Below, one piece after another: positions 1-6,298 of a DNA stretch of 17,037 nt. Both the position numbers and the translations under genes were made by a program. The stretch spans positions 1 through 17,037 of the forward strand of contig JBAZBO010000011.1 of NCBI GenBank assembly GCA_041671425.1. Reading direction: 5' to 3'. This stretch comes from JBAZBO01 sp041671425. GTDB taxonomy: Bacteria > Patescibacteriota > WWE3 > UBA101185 > UBA10185. Below the pieces are notes generated by a model. That model was given only the letters and a program-made list of their open reading frames with translations, made no database searches and was not told the origin of the DNA. The stretch's first letter is position 1, and each line of letters starts with the position of its first letter.

Positions 1-2
1 TA

Positions 3-437
3 AATGGCAGTTCCGGTACTCAGGCGTATAACAATCCGAAGACGACTACCTATGCTGCTTTTGTAAAAAATGCGGCTTCAACTTTGACTTTATCTCAGGG
101 ATTTAGTACGGGAGACTTTACTCTCTCCAGTGGAACTATTTCTAATCCTGGTTCTTCTATGACCATCAATGTGTCAGGCAACTTTTCCCAATCAGGAGGT
201 GCCTTGGGCGGTGCCAATCTACCGATCGTTTTCAACGGGTCGGTTGATAAAACTTTTTCTAAAAGCTCCGGTACTTTTTCATCTCCCGTTACTTTTTCCA
301 AAACGAACGCGACTGTCTCCTTGGCAACCAGTTTAACCACTTCCGGTGCCTGTACGGTTTCCACGGGTACTTTTTACCTTAACGATAAAACTCTTGCCTG
401 TGGTTCCACATTTACCGTCCAAAATGGGGCAACTTAG
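3..437 (+). CDS. Beta-repeat surface protein, upstream fragment (cut by left edge, ends at in-frame TAG)
   Basis: The reading frame is already open at base 3, so the gene starts left of the window and the TTG at 84 is not a real start. The translation is rich in Ser, Thr, Gly and Asn with alternating short beta-strand patterns, for example INVSGNFSQSGGALGGANLP and FNGSVDKTFSKSSGTFSSPV. This is the texture of beta-helix or filamentous adhesin-like repeats in large exported proteins. The frame ends at TAG 435-437. It then continues without a shift through AAG at 438-440 into the LamG-bearing fragment at 441-1790, which has the same composition. The two are therefore almost certainly one gene split by a nonsense codon. 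The function is inferred as cell-surface attachment; no catalytic motif is visible. Confidence 0.75.
   Translation, partial: NGSSGTQAYNNPKTTTYAAFVKNAASTLTLSQGFSTGDFTLSSGTISNPGSSMTINVSGNFSQSGGALGGANLPIVFNGSVDKTFSKSSGTFSSPVTFSKTNATVSLATSLTTSGACTVSTGTFYLNDKTLACGSTFTVQNGAT
435..437 (+). other. In-frame amber codon inside the surface-protein gene
   Basis: TAG interrupts an otherwise continuous frame: ...TVQNGAT, stop, KLVGSESATTP.... A single T-to-A change in TTG (Leu) would create it, and Leu would suit the flanking beta-strand pattern. TAG also ends the C-methyltransferase, uppP and the MycE-like gene here, so general reassignment is unlikely. The options are a real nonsense mutation, strain variation, an assembly error or local readthrough. 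Confidence 0.85.
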
Positions 438-440
438 AAG

Positions 441-1790
441 TTGGTAGGTTCAGAGTCAGCTACTACTCCCACACTGGATGCTGGGTCAACAGTTATATAT
501 TACGGGGATGGTGACGACGTTGCGGACGAATTTCTGATAAAGGACTGGGATTATTCTAACCTTACGGTTGATATGGCCGATACCGAAGATAGTGTTATTC
601 CCACGGCGCCTTCTGTTCCGGATGACACCTATCGTTATTGGAAATTTGATGATGGTACTGGCATCACGGCTACCGATAGTTCTGGTAATGGTAAGAGTGG
701 AACGACGCAGAACATGGAGGAAGCAGATTGGGACTCTTCTATCAAAGCCTCAACTACTTATACAAACACTTATTCCTTAAATTTTGGAGGAACAGATGAA
801 CAGGTAATTGCAATGGATGCAACTAGCCCAACCGTTTACACCATGTGTGCCTGGGTTAGGCCTAATGACGTTACAAGCACTAGCATTATACTTCGATCTA
901 ACGGCGACCCGGGTTCTACGTATATGGACCAGTTACAAATAACCAGTGGAAGTAGGTTCCAATATTACTCATGGGATGGTGGTGCTATTACGGTTACCGG
1001 AACAACTCCTGTTCAAGCTGATACTTGGTATCATGTTTGCGCTACTGCCCAAAACGGTGGACAAGCAATGCTTTATGTTAATGGTATAGAAGAGGGGACG
1101 CCTGACTCGGTGGGCACTTTATACGTTGGTTTGGACAGATGGCATATAGGATCTTACAGCGGAGGCGGGTATGGTTTTTATGTAGGATACATAGATGATA
1201 TCAGGGTTTATGATCGGATACTTTCCAGTACCGAAATAACCACATTGGCCAACGTCACGTCATCCGTAATTGAAATAACTGTTTTGGGCAATCTGAATAT
1301 ATTCCAAGGAACATTATCCGCCCCTGCAACACTAAATGTTGCGGGAGACTGGTCTAATACCGATACATTCACTCACAACTCCGGAACAGTAAATCTAAAT
1401 GGCACTCTGCAGACCATAACCGGTGATACCACTTTCTATAACCTCACGAAAGAAACCAATACTACCGACACCCTTACGTTTACGGTGGGGGACAGGCAGA
1501 CTATAGAAGGTACAATGACCCTCAAAGGCGCTGCAAGTAATCTACTTTCATTAAGATCGTCTTCAGAAGACAGTGTGGCGGAGATAGACCCGCAAGGCAC
1601 AAGAGACATACGTTATCTTGATGTACAGGATAGCCACAATGTCAATGCCACGGATATAGTCACAATGGGATTGAACATTACGAATGGTGGCAATAACCCC
1701 GGATGGAATTTCCTGTCGTTGGAAGAGATTACTAAGTCGGTCAAATCTAGTGGCGGTGTGAAGTACAATAATATTCGATTTGATCCTTGA
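441..1790 (+). CDS. LamG-domain surface protein, C-terminal fragment downstream of the in-frame TAG
   Basis: This is the same frame as 3-437, resuming after TAG 435-437. The TTG at 441 is only the first possible start and is probably not used. Residues about 65-268 form a LamG / concanavalin A-like lectin domain: YWKFDDGTG...TDSSGNG at its start, a CAWVRP strand, DTWYHVCAT, LYVNG, and a closing YIDDIRVYDRILSSTEI. Such domains bind glycans or other surface ligands. Residues about 278-425 return to beta-repeats (TLNVAGDWSNTDTFTHNSG, TVNLNGTLQTITGDTTFYNL, LLSLRSSS, IDPQGTR, YLDVQDS), a module common in giant exported proteins of Patescibacteria. No LPXTG motif, membrane anchor or other sorting signal is visible at the C-terminus (NNIRFDP). 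It converges on the next gene with about 10 bases between stops. If the stop is real and not read through, this part is a pseudogene segment. Confidence 0.72.
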   Translation: MVGSESATTPTLDAGSTVIYYGDGDDVADEFLIKDWDYSNLTVDMADTEDSVIPTAPSVPDDTYRYWKFDDGTGITATDSSGNGKSGTTQNMEEADWDSSIKASTTYTNTYSLNFGGTDEQVIAMDATSPTVYTMCAWVRPNDVTSTSIILRSNGDPGSTYMDQLQITSGSRFQYYSWDGGAITVTGTTPVQADTWYHVCATAQNGGQAMLYVNGIEEGTPDSVGTLYVGLDRWHIGSYSGGGYGFYVGYIDDIRVYDRILSSTEITTLANVTSSVIEITVLGNLNIFQGTLSAPATLNVAGDWSNTDTFTHNSGTVNLNGTLQTITGDTTFYNLTKETNTTDTLTFTVGDRQTIEGTMTLKGAASNLLSLRSSSEDSVAEIDPQGTRDIRYLDVQDSHNVNATDIVTMGLNITNGGNNPGWNFLSLEEITKSVKSSGGVKYNNIRFDP

Positions 1791-1800
1791 GCCCTGCGGT

Positions 1801-2565
1801 TTACTTTTTGTGCACCTGCTGATAAAGTTTCTCGCTTTCCTCCAGCTGCTGAGGGGTGTTCACCCCAATACCCACTTTTTCAAAAGGCACTTTTACTGCA
1901 CACACTTTTGAACCACTTTTGAATGCAAACTCTATAAGATCTGTGATGTAGTACTCTCCAGTAACGGGAGATGGTTTTATCTTGTAGACGTATTCATCTA
2001 CGAAATCATAATTAAAGCAGTAAAAGCCAGGGTTGATCTCTTTTACTTTAAGCTCAACTTCACTGGCGTCTTTTTGTTCTACGATCCTAAGGACATTACC
2101 GCTCTCGTCTCTTAGTATTCTGCCCCAGGCCAGCTTCATAGGATCATCATATTCGGTAGAAAGCATAGAAAGTACCGCATTTTGAGAAAAATGTTCATCC
2201 ACCAGTTTTTGTAAAACCTCTGGGGAATAGAACATCATGTGGTCCCCGTATCCGATCAGAACAACTTTTGGTATAAGGTTTTCTTTCTTTACCTGATCAA
2301 CTGCCACTTTTGCGGCGTGACCGGTCCCTAGTCTTTTCTTCTGGATCGCAAATCTTACTTTATATTCTTTTAGAGATTCCACGACACTCCCGGCAGCAGA
2401 GCCCACTACTACCATAGTTTCATCTGCAACCTTTTGCATGACTTCTACTGCGTACGCGACCATAGGTTTACCATTGAAATCCAGTGAGGTTTTGTTCTTA
2501 TCCTTTGTCTTCATTCTGGCTCCCTTTCCGGCGGCGAGGATTATTCCACAGATATTATTTTGCAT
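1801..2565 (-). CDS. GlmU N-domain-like NTP:sugar-1-phosphate nucleotidyltransferase
   Basis: Predicted to transfer a nucleotide to a sugar 1-phosphate (UTP plus GlcNAc-1-P in GlmU itself), supplying activated sugar for envelope glycans. Numbering from the chosen start at 2565, the motifs in order are LAAGKGARMK (about 10-19, GlmU-type G-x-G-x-R loop), QKKRLGTGHA (75-84, close to the GlmU Q-x-x-x-LGTGHA uridine site), YGDHM (106-110, metal-binding Asp), EQKDAS (163-168), EINPGFY (176-182), GEYYITDLI (203-211) and GVNTPQQLEESE. At about 254 residues it has only the pyrophosphorylase fold and lacks the left-handed beta-helix acetyltransferase half of full GlmU (about 450 residues). Substrate is therefore uncertain; UDP-GlcNAc or another UDP/dTDP-sugar is possible. 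Start: ATG at 2565 is preferred over an in-frame codon at 2583, because TATAAT lies 7 bases upstream of 2565, suggesting a leaderless mRNA, and the extra six residues are outside the domain. Confidence 0.85.
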   Translation of the reverse strand: MQNNICGIILAAGKGARMKTKDKNKTSLDFNGKPMVAYAVEVMQKVADETMVVVGSAAGSVVESLKEYKVRFAIQKKRLGTGHAAKVAVDQVKKENLIPKVVLIGYGDHMMFYSPEVLQKLVDEHFSQNAVLSMLSTEYDDPMKLAWGRILRDESGNVLRIVEQKDASEVELKVKEINPGFYCFNYDFVDEYVYKIKPSPVTGEYYITDLIEFAFKSGSKVCAVKVPFEKVGIGVNTPQQLEESEKLYQQVHKK

Positions 2566-2572
2566 GAGAAAT

Positions 2573-2578
2573 ATTATA
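2573..2578 (-). promoter_or_regulatory. -10 box TATAAT for the nucleotidyltransferase gene
   Basis: A perfect TATAAT on the minus strand, with 7 bases between it and the ATG at 2565. The usual distance from -10 to transcript start places the first RNA base at or next to the ATG. No convincing -35 box and no Shine-Dalgarno are visible. Confidence 0.5.
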
Positions 2579-2600
2579 CACAAACAGAAGCCTGGGCTAT

Positions 2601-2629
2601 TTGGTGCTATGGGTACTAAATGATAAAAT
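2601..2629 (+). promoter_or_regulatory. Promoter for the receiver-like gene (TTGGTG-17-TAAAAT, extended -10)
   Basis: A weak -35 TTGGTG at 2601-2606, a 17-base spacer and TAAAAT at 2624-2629 preceded by TGA, which makes an extended -10. The predicted start near 2636 leaves a leader of about 35 bases containing a strong Shine-Dalgarno AAAGGAG (2656-2662), 8 bases before ATG 2671. It is divergent from the nucleotidyltransferase promoter. Confidence 0.5.
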
Positions 2630-2670
2630 CCCAGTAGCGACCCTGTCTCGAAGCCAAAGGAGATGAAAAC

Positions 2671-3036
2671 ATGCCTAGAGTTTTGGTTGTGGAAAGTCGC
2701 ATGGAGCTACACGCGCTATACGTGTGGCATCTTGGGGAAACGACGCGGTGTGTGGAGACCGTAACGGAGGCAAGGTCAGAGTACAGAAAGGAATGTGACC
2801 GGGTTGTTGTGATCTGTGGGTCTCTATTGAAGCCTAATACTGGCGAGGGAGCTAACTTTGCCCGCGAGATTGTGAGTTTGGGGTCACGGCTGGTTGTGGT
2901 GTCGGGTGATTTTGGCCCCCCCGATGGCTTTGAAAAGGAGTTGTTCGTGTACAAGGGACTAGGGTTCTGGTCGGATCTATTTCAGGCTGTTCGTACAGCT
3001 TCGTCAGACTGGGCTCGCTTGCGGCCTGTTACCTGA
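2671..3036 (+). CDS. Small receiver-like (CheY-fold) protein lacking the phospho-acceptor Asp
   Basis: This is a 121-residue protein with no recognised family name. Its strand/helix order resembles a response-regulator receiver domain: VLVVES (4-9, where true receivers have the acidic pair), DRVVVICGSLL (43-53), RLVVVSGD (73-80, Ser78 in the switch Thr/Ser place), FVYKG (92-96, Lys95 in the conserved Lys place) and a closing helix. The strand-3 Asp that would be phosphorylated is replaced by Cys49, so classical phosphorelay is unlikely. It might act as a protein-interaction module, or the likeness may be only structural. Initiation is well supported by AAAGGAG 8 bases before ATG. By hand count the first 120 bases are about 53% G+C, against about 41% for the first 120 of greA, and Arg codons such as CGC and CGG are used. 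This hints at a separate origin. It is monocistronic, with its own promoter and a structured downstream sequence. Confidence 0.7.
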   Translation: MPRVLVVESRMELHALYVWHLGETTRCVETVTEARSEYRKECDRVVVICGSLLKPNTGEGANFAREIVSLGSRLVVVSGDFGPPDGFEKELFVYKGLGFWSDLFQAVRTASSDWARLRPVT

Positions 3037-3049
3037 CCCACCAAAACTA

Positions 3050-3091
3050 GGGACTAGAGGCGCAAACCTCAATAGCTATACGCTATGTCCC
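3050..3091. other. Three-stem (three-way-junction) inverted-repeat element between convergent genes
   Basis: Nested perfect complements: GGGAC 3050-3054 pairs with GTCCC 3087-3091. Inside it, GAGG 3057-3060 pairs with CCTC 3067-3070 (loop CGCAAA), and ATAGC 3072-3076 pairs with GCTAT 3082-3086 (loop TATAC). The folding works on either strand. It sits 13 bases after the receiver-like stop and 5 bases beyond the stop of the convergent membrane-protein gene. On the minus strand it is followed by TAGTTTTGG, a weak U tract. It may be a bidirectional terminator or 3' stabiliser; a small structured RNA is an alternative. Confidence 0.5.
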
Positions 3092-3096
3092 GCCCT

Positions 3097-4368
3097 TTAC
3101 TGTTGAGGAAGGAATTTGAAAGTACTAAGGATCTTGTCAAAAGACTCCTCGAAAAGTCCCTCTTCAGTTTCAGTCATAGCAATTATCAATACTCTCAAAT
3201 GAAACTCCTCATCCATAGGCACCAAAATAGCATCTCCCCACCAGGCATAATCCCTGAGGTAATATGCTGTCTTTCCATCCAGAATTATTTCCTCTTCCTC
3301 GGGTTTGGGATTCCTACTTAGTATGACTCTATATTCCTGAACCAGCTTTTCCTTCTGAACTTTTACGTAGTCTTCGAAACTCATTAATTCGCTGTTTCTA
3401 TCAATGAACAAAGCAATACCGTTCACTTTGCCCTTGAAATTAGTTGTGCTGCCTTCCATTTCTGCCAGAGTCCCAAGGTAGGCAATATCTTTGCCAGTTG
3501 GGCCGGAAATAGTACAGCAGGTACTGTTTAGATGGGGGTGCCTGAAGGAAAAACCATATTCTTGGTTGGTATATGCCTCAAGCCCATCTGGATCTACAGG
3601 AGCTTTATCCCTTATGAACTCATATGTTCCCATGATCTCATCCATCCTGCCTTTGTATGAGAGCTTGAAACCCACATCCCCCTTATATACTTGTACGATT
3701 TCGTAAACCTTGCCATAGTAGCTCACCATCTGTACTATGTAGTTTTGCTTGCAGTTTTCTGCTGTAAAAAGGTAGCCCTTTTCCCCATGTACCGTGACTG
3801 AAGATTCTGCTGATATCTCTGCGCTTTCTGGACAATCACGCATGAACTTTTCTTTCTTCATCTTTACCAGGTCTGCCAAAGGTGTGGTGACGTTGTCGTG
3901 TACAGCCACTCTAAATATGTACCCATCCACCAAATCTTCTTCCTTTTCTACAGGGGTTTCTTGGAGACCCCCTGTGTAAACTACGCGGTAATGGGTAGGT
4001 TCTTCGCTGAAGACTATCAATTGTTCAAAGTTCAGCTCGATTGGATAGGTAAATTGAAATCTTTGCTTCTCATTTACGTATGTTTTGTATTCTTCCACAG
4101 CTGATTCAGATGTTTGGGGTGTTTCCGGTGTTTCCTGTTCAGTTTCTTCTCCCACTTTTCTTGGCGTTATCTGCCTTTGTGAGAACCTCACCCAAGAGAA
4201 TAAACCCAGAAGAGACAGCACAAGGATCAGGGTCAACACAAAGAGAAATTTCCTCTTCTTTGCCCCAGATCTTTTTACGGATTCTATTTTTTGTTGAACT
4301 TCAGGAGATACTTGTTGGTCGTTGTTTGCTGACAGCTCTCCCGCTTGTTCCTGTTTGATCTCTTCCAT
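3097..4368 (-). CDS. Single-pass membrane protein with two PsbP-like modules
   Basis: No exact family is recognised. An N-terminal cytoplasmic tail (1-40, acidic then KKRK) precedes one hydrophobic segment (FLFVLTLILVLSLLGLFSWV, 41-60). A Pro/Thr/Glu-rich linker (about 66-92) follows, then an extracytoplasmic part with two related modules. Each opens with an aromatic signature: YKTYVNEKQRFQFTYP (about 94-109) and LEAYTNQEYGFSFRHP (about 263-278). That opening is typical of PsbP-like lipoprotein/anchored domains widespread in Patescibacteria. Cys179/Cys206 and Cys284/Cys285 could form disulphides outside the cell. The ATG follows the upstream peptidase stop after one base (TGATATG), so the two are almost certainly cotranscribed and translationally coupled. 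The role is unknown; a partner of the peptidase at the membrane is conceivable but not shown. Confidence 0.75.
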   Translation of the reverse strand: MEEIKQEQAGELSANNDQQVSPEVQQKIESVKRSGAKKRKFLFVLTLILVLSLLGLFSWVRFSQRQITPRKVGEETEQETPETPQTSESAVEEYKTYVNEKQRFQFTYPIELNFEQLIVFSEEPTHYRVVYTGGLQETPVEKEEDLVDGYIFRVAVHDNVTTPLADLVKMKKEKFMRDCPESAEISAESSVTVHGEKGYLFTAENCKQNYIVQMVSYYGKVYEIVQVYKGDVGFKLSYKGRMDEIMGTYEFIRDKAPVDPDGLEAYTNQEYGFSFRHPHLNSTCCTISGPTGKDIAYLGTLAEMEGSTTNFKGKVNGIALFIDRNSELMSFEDYVKVQKEKLVQEYRVILSRNPKPEEEEIILDGKTAYYLRDYAWWGDAILVPMDEEFHLRVLIIAMTETEEGLFEESFDKILSTFKFLPQQ

Positions 4369-4369
4369 A

Positions 4370-6154
4370 TCACAATTTTCCCAGTTTTTCGGCTAATTTC
4401 CAAGCCTCATCCAAAAGCGCCCTTTGTTTATCAAGTCCCTTTGCCCAAAACTCCTTGTCCGCTATGTCTATCCCAAGACCCTTAAATATATCAGCAGGGG
4501 ATTGAGAGGAGCCCGCAGACAAAAAGCCTTTGATCTTTTCTATATTTCCTGCATCTTCGCGTACCATTTCCTGCAAGGACATAGATATCAAAATTCCGCG
4601 AGCATATGAGTAGACGTAAAAATATCGTCTGATGTGATCCCAGTACACCCACCAGTTTTGTGACCCCTCTGATAGTTCAACGAAGTCCCCCATATAATCA
4701 GCCATATTTTTAGAAAACAACTCCCCTATCTTTTCTTTTGGAAGATAACCGATTTCCCTAAAACTCTTGTGCAGGTCCATCTCAAATGAATAGCATGCTA
4801 TTTGCCTCTGGATAGTAGAGACCAGACCGTTCAGTTTCTCCATCAAAAGCCAAAGTCTTTCCTCATCCTCTACTTCTCCAAAGACCTTCTCAAGTACAAA
4901 ATCCTCCACAAATGTGCTGGCTACCTCGGCTGTTGCCAAAGATGTGTCCATATTAAGGGAATTTTGGGCTCTTCGTGCCAGCTCAAAGTGTATGGCGTGC
5001 CCACTTTCGTGAGCGAAGGTAACCACATCATCTAGCCTACCTGTGAGATTTAGGAGTATGAAGATAGGTTGTGATTTTAAGCCGTGGGTGCAGAAAGCCC
5101 CATCTGATTTTCCTTCCTTTGGAAACACATCTACATTTCCTGATTCCAGCATCTGGGTGACTGTTTCTTGCAGGGTTGGATCCATGCCGTCCAAAGTCTT
5201 GGTGACCAGTTCAAAAGATTCCTCAAACGAATACTTCTTATCAGTTTCTCCAAGCTGTACATTCCTTTCATGATACTTAAGCTTGGGTACACCCATAAGC
5301 TTTGCTTTCAATTCATAATATCTTTTGGAGATATCAAAGGAGGCTTTTACGCTTTCTACCAGGCTATCCACAGTCCCGCTATCCATATCGTCTGCCAAAT
5401 GTCTTGCAGAATCTGGCCTTTCAAATCCCCTCAGTTTGTCTATTTCTTTCTTGAATTTGAGTACTGCGTCAAGTTCGTGTTCGGCAGTGTTTACGTGTTT
5501 TTCTAAAATGGTATTGAATTTCTCGGCCGCCTCATCTCTGGTCTTCCCGTCCCTGTCAGAAAGAAGGTCCATCAATTCGGCAATATTCCTCGTTTTTCCC
5601 TTTACATCAGCATGTTCGGTAGATAGAAATTCAGATAGCATCTCCACCCATCTGGAGTAGGATGTTGAGCCCATGATGTTGAGTATCTTCTCTTCACTTT
5701 CCGATAGAAGGTATCTTGCGCTTGCAAACATGGTTTCCAGTAGGTGCTTGAAATCCCGCAGTGCCGGGTCAGAAAGGAATTTTGCTTGATCATCCAGTGG
5801 TATCTTTGAGACTCTTTCCTCAAAGAACTTGATATCGTTGGTGATCTTATCAGATATCTCTTCAATCTTTTCCCCTTTGGCCTTTATATTAGGGTTAGCT
5901 TGATCCAGGGCTTGTGCAAGTCCCAGGAAGTATCCTGCGTTTCCTGTTTCACCATAAACTGCCCCTAGGACCTCATATTCTTTCAAGGCTTCAGCTAGAA
6001 CCTTGGGGTCTTTGAGATAGTCCGTTCTATCTTTCCATTTGTTTATGAATTCATAGTTTTTTTGCTCGGTTTCCCGGAGATTTTGCTCTATAGCAGGGTC
6101 ATTGAGATCCTGGAAGAACACATTAAGATCCCACTCTGTCCTTATCTTGGTCAT
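4370..6154 (-). CDS. pepF: M3-family zinc oligoendopeptidase F
   Basis: Cytoplasmic metallopeptidase of family M3 (oligoendopeptidase F / M3B type), which cleaves short peptides inside a closed helical channel. The catalytic signature FAHESGHAIH places His382, Glu383 and His386 as zinc ligands and base. The third ligand is Glu410 in ATAEVASTFVE, 28 residues after His382, the spacing seen in PepF. The N-terminal half is helical and charged, and the C-terminal end (GSSQSPADIFKGLGIDI) matches the family's usual closing segment. At 594 residues it is full length. There is no signal peptide. The ATG at 6154 lies 6 bases after an extended -10 (TGA-TAAAAT) and has no Shine-Dalgarno, so the message is probably leaderless. 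It is the first gene of a two-gene minus-strand unit and divergent from greA. It probably serves peptide recycling, useful in a cell that scavenges amino acids. Confidence 0.92.
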   Translation of the reverse strand: MTKIRTEWDLNVFFQDLNDPAIEQNLRETEQKNYEFINKWKDRTDYLKDPKVLAEALKEYEVLGAVYGETGNAGYFLGLAQALDQANPNIKAKGEKIEEISDKITNDIKFFEERVSKIPLDDQAKFLSDPALRDFKHLLETMFASARYLLSESEEKILNIMGSTSYSRWVEMLSEFLSTEHADVKGKTRNIAELMDLLSDRDGKTRDEAAEKFNTILEKHVNTAEHELDAVLKFKKEIDKLRGFERPDSARHLADDMDSGTVDSLVESVKASFDISKRYYELKAKLMGVPKLKYHERNVQLGETDKKYSFEESFELVTKTLDGMDPTLQETVTQMLESGNVDVFPKEGKSDGAFCTHGLKSQPIFILLNLTGRLDDVVTFAHESGHAIHFELARRAQNSLNMDTSLATAEVASTFVEDFVLEKVFGEVEDEERLWLLMEKLNGLVSTIQRQIACYSFEMDLHKSFREIGYLPKEKIGELFSKNMADYMGDFVELSEGSQNWWVYWDHIRRYFYVYSYARGILISMSLQEMVREDAGNIEKIKGFLSAGSSQSPADIFKGLGIDIADKEFWAKGLDKQRALLDEAWKLAEKLGKL

Positions 6155-6160
6155 CAGGCT

Positions 6161-6169
6161 ATTTTATCA
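6161..6169 (-). promoter_or_regulatory. Extended -10 promoter of pepF (TGATAAAAT)
   Basis: Minus-strand TGA-TAAAAT with 6 bases between its end and ATG 6154. The same nonamer occurs in the promoter at 2621-2629. The expected RNA start coincides with the start codon, so translation would be leaderless. The -35 region is weak, as is common with an extended -10. Confidence 0.5.
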
Positions 6170-6198
6170 CAGCAAAAGCAAAAACCCCGTTGGAATAT

Positions 6199-6227
6199 TT
6201 GACAGAGAGAGGTATAGGTGGTATCTT
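6199..6227 (+). promoter_or_regulatory. greA promoter (TTGACA-17-TATCTT)
   Basis: A perfect -35 TTGACA at 6199-6204, a 17-base spacer and TATCTT at 6222-6227 (4 of 6 to consensus). The predicted start near 6234 gives a leader of about 65 bases, which contains the hairpin at 6244-6267 and the greA ribosome binding site. Confidence 0.55.
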
Positions 6228-6243
6228 TCACAACTGAAACAAG

Positions 6244-6277
6244 CCCCTGATTTCATAGATCCCGGGGTTATTTTTTT
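6244..6277 (+). terminator. Terminator-like hairpin in the greA leader (possible attenuator)
   Basis: CCCC 6244-6247 pairs with GGGG 6264-6267, and GAT 6249-6251 pairs with ATC 6259-6261, with a small internal asymmetry. A T-rich run TTATTTTTTT (6268-6277) follows at once, which is intrinsic-terminator architecture. It lies between the greA promoter and its Shine-Dalgarno. TGAAA 6235-6239 can pair with TTTCA 6251-6255 as a weak competing helix. Confidence 0.5.
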
Positions 6278-6298
6278 GGGTTTATCAAGGAAAGAAAT

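Noticed and set aside
95..364. Minus-strand open frame of 89 codons opposite the surface protein
   Set aside because: Low-complexity antisense of Ser/Thr-rich repeats, with no initiation signal and no family resemblance.
435..441. Genome-wide reassignment of TAG or TGA (as in Gracilibacteria/Absconditabacteria) to explain the interrupted surface gene
   Set aside because: TGA ends lysS, pepF, serS and the HD gene, and TAG ends uppP, the C-methyltransferase and the MycE-like gene at natural family lengths, so both act as stops here.
3085..3321. Plus-strand open frame starting at ATG 3085
   Set aside because: Antisense to the 3' end of the membrane-protein gene, overlapping the three-stem element, and without a coding signature.
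5043..5660. Long plus-strand open frames opposite pepF, for example 5168-5506 and 5325-5660
   Set aside because: They lie wholly antisense to a well-supported peptidase, have no recognisable motifs or ribosome binding sites, and their compositions mirror the opposite codons.
6183..6269. Long-range pairing of AACCCCG (about 6183-6189) with CGGGGTT (6263-6269)
   Set aside because: The left arm lies upstream of the proposed greA transcript start, so it would not be in the same RNA; chance complement of short C and G runs is likely.
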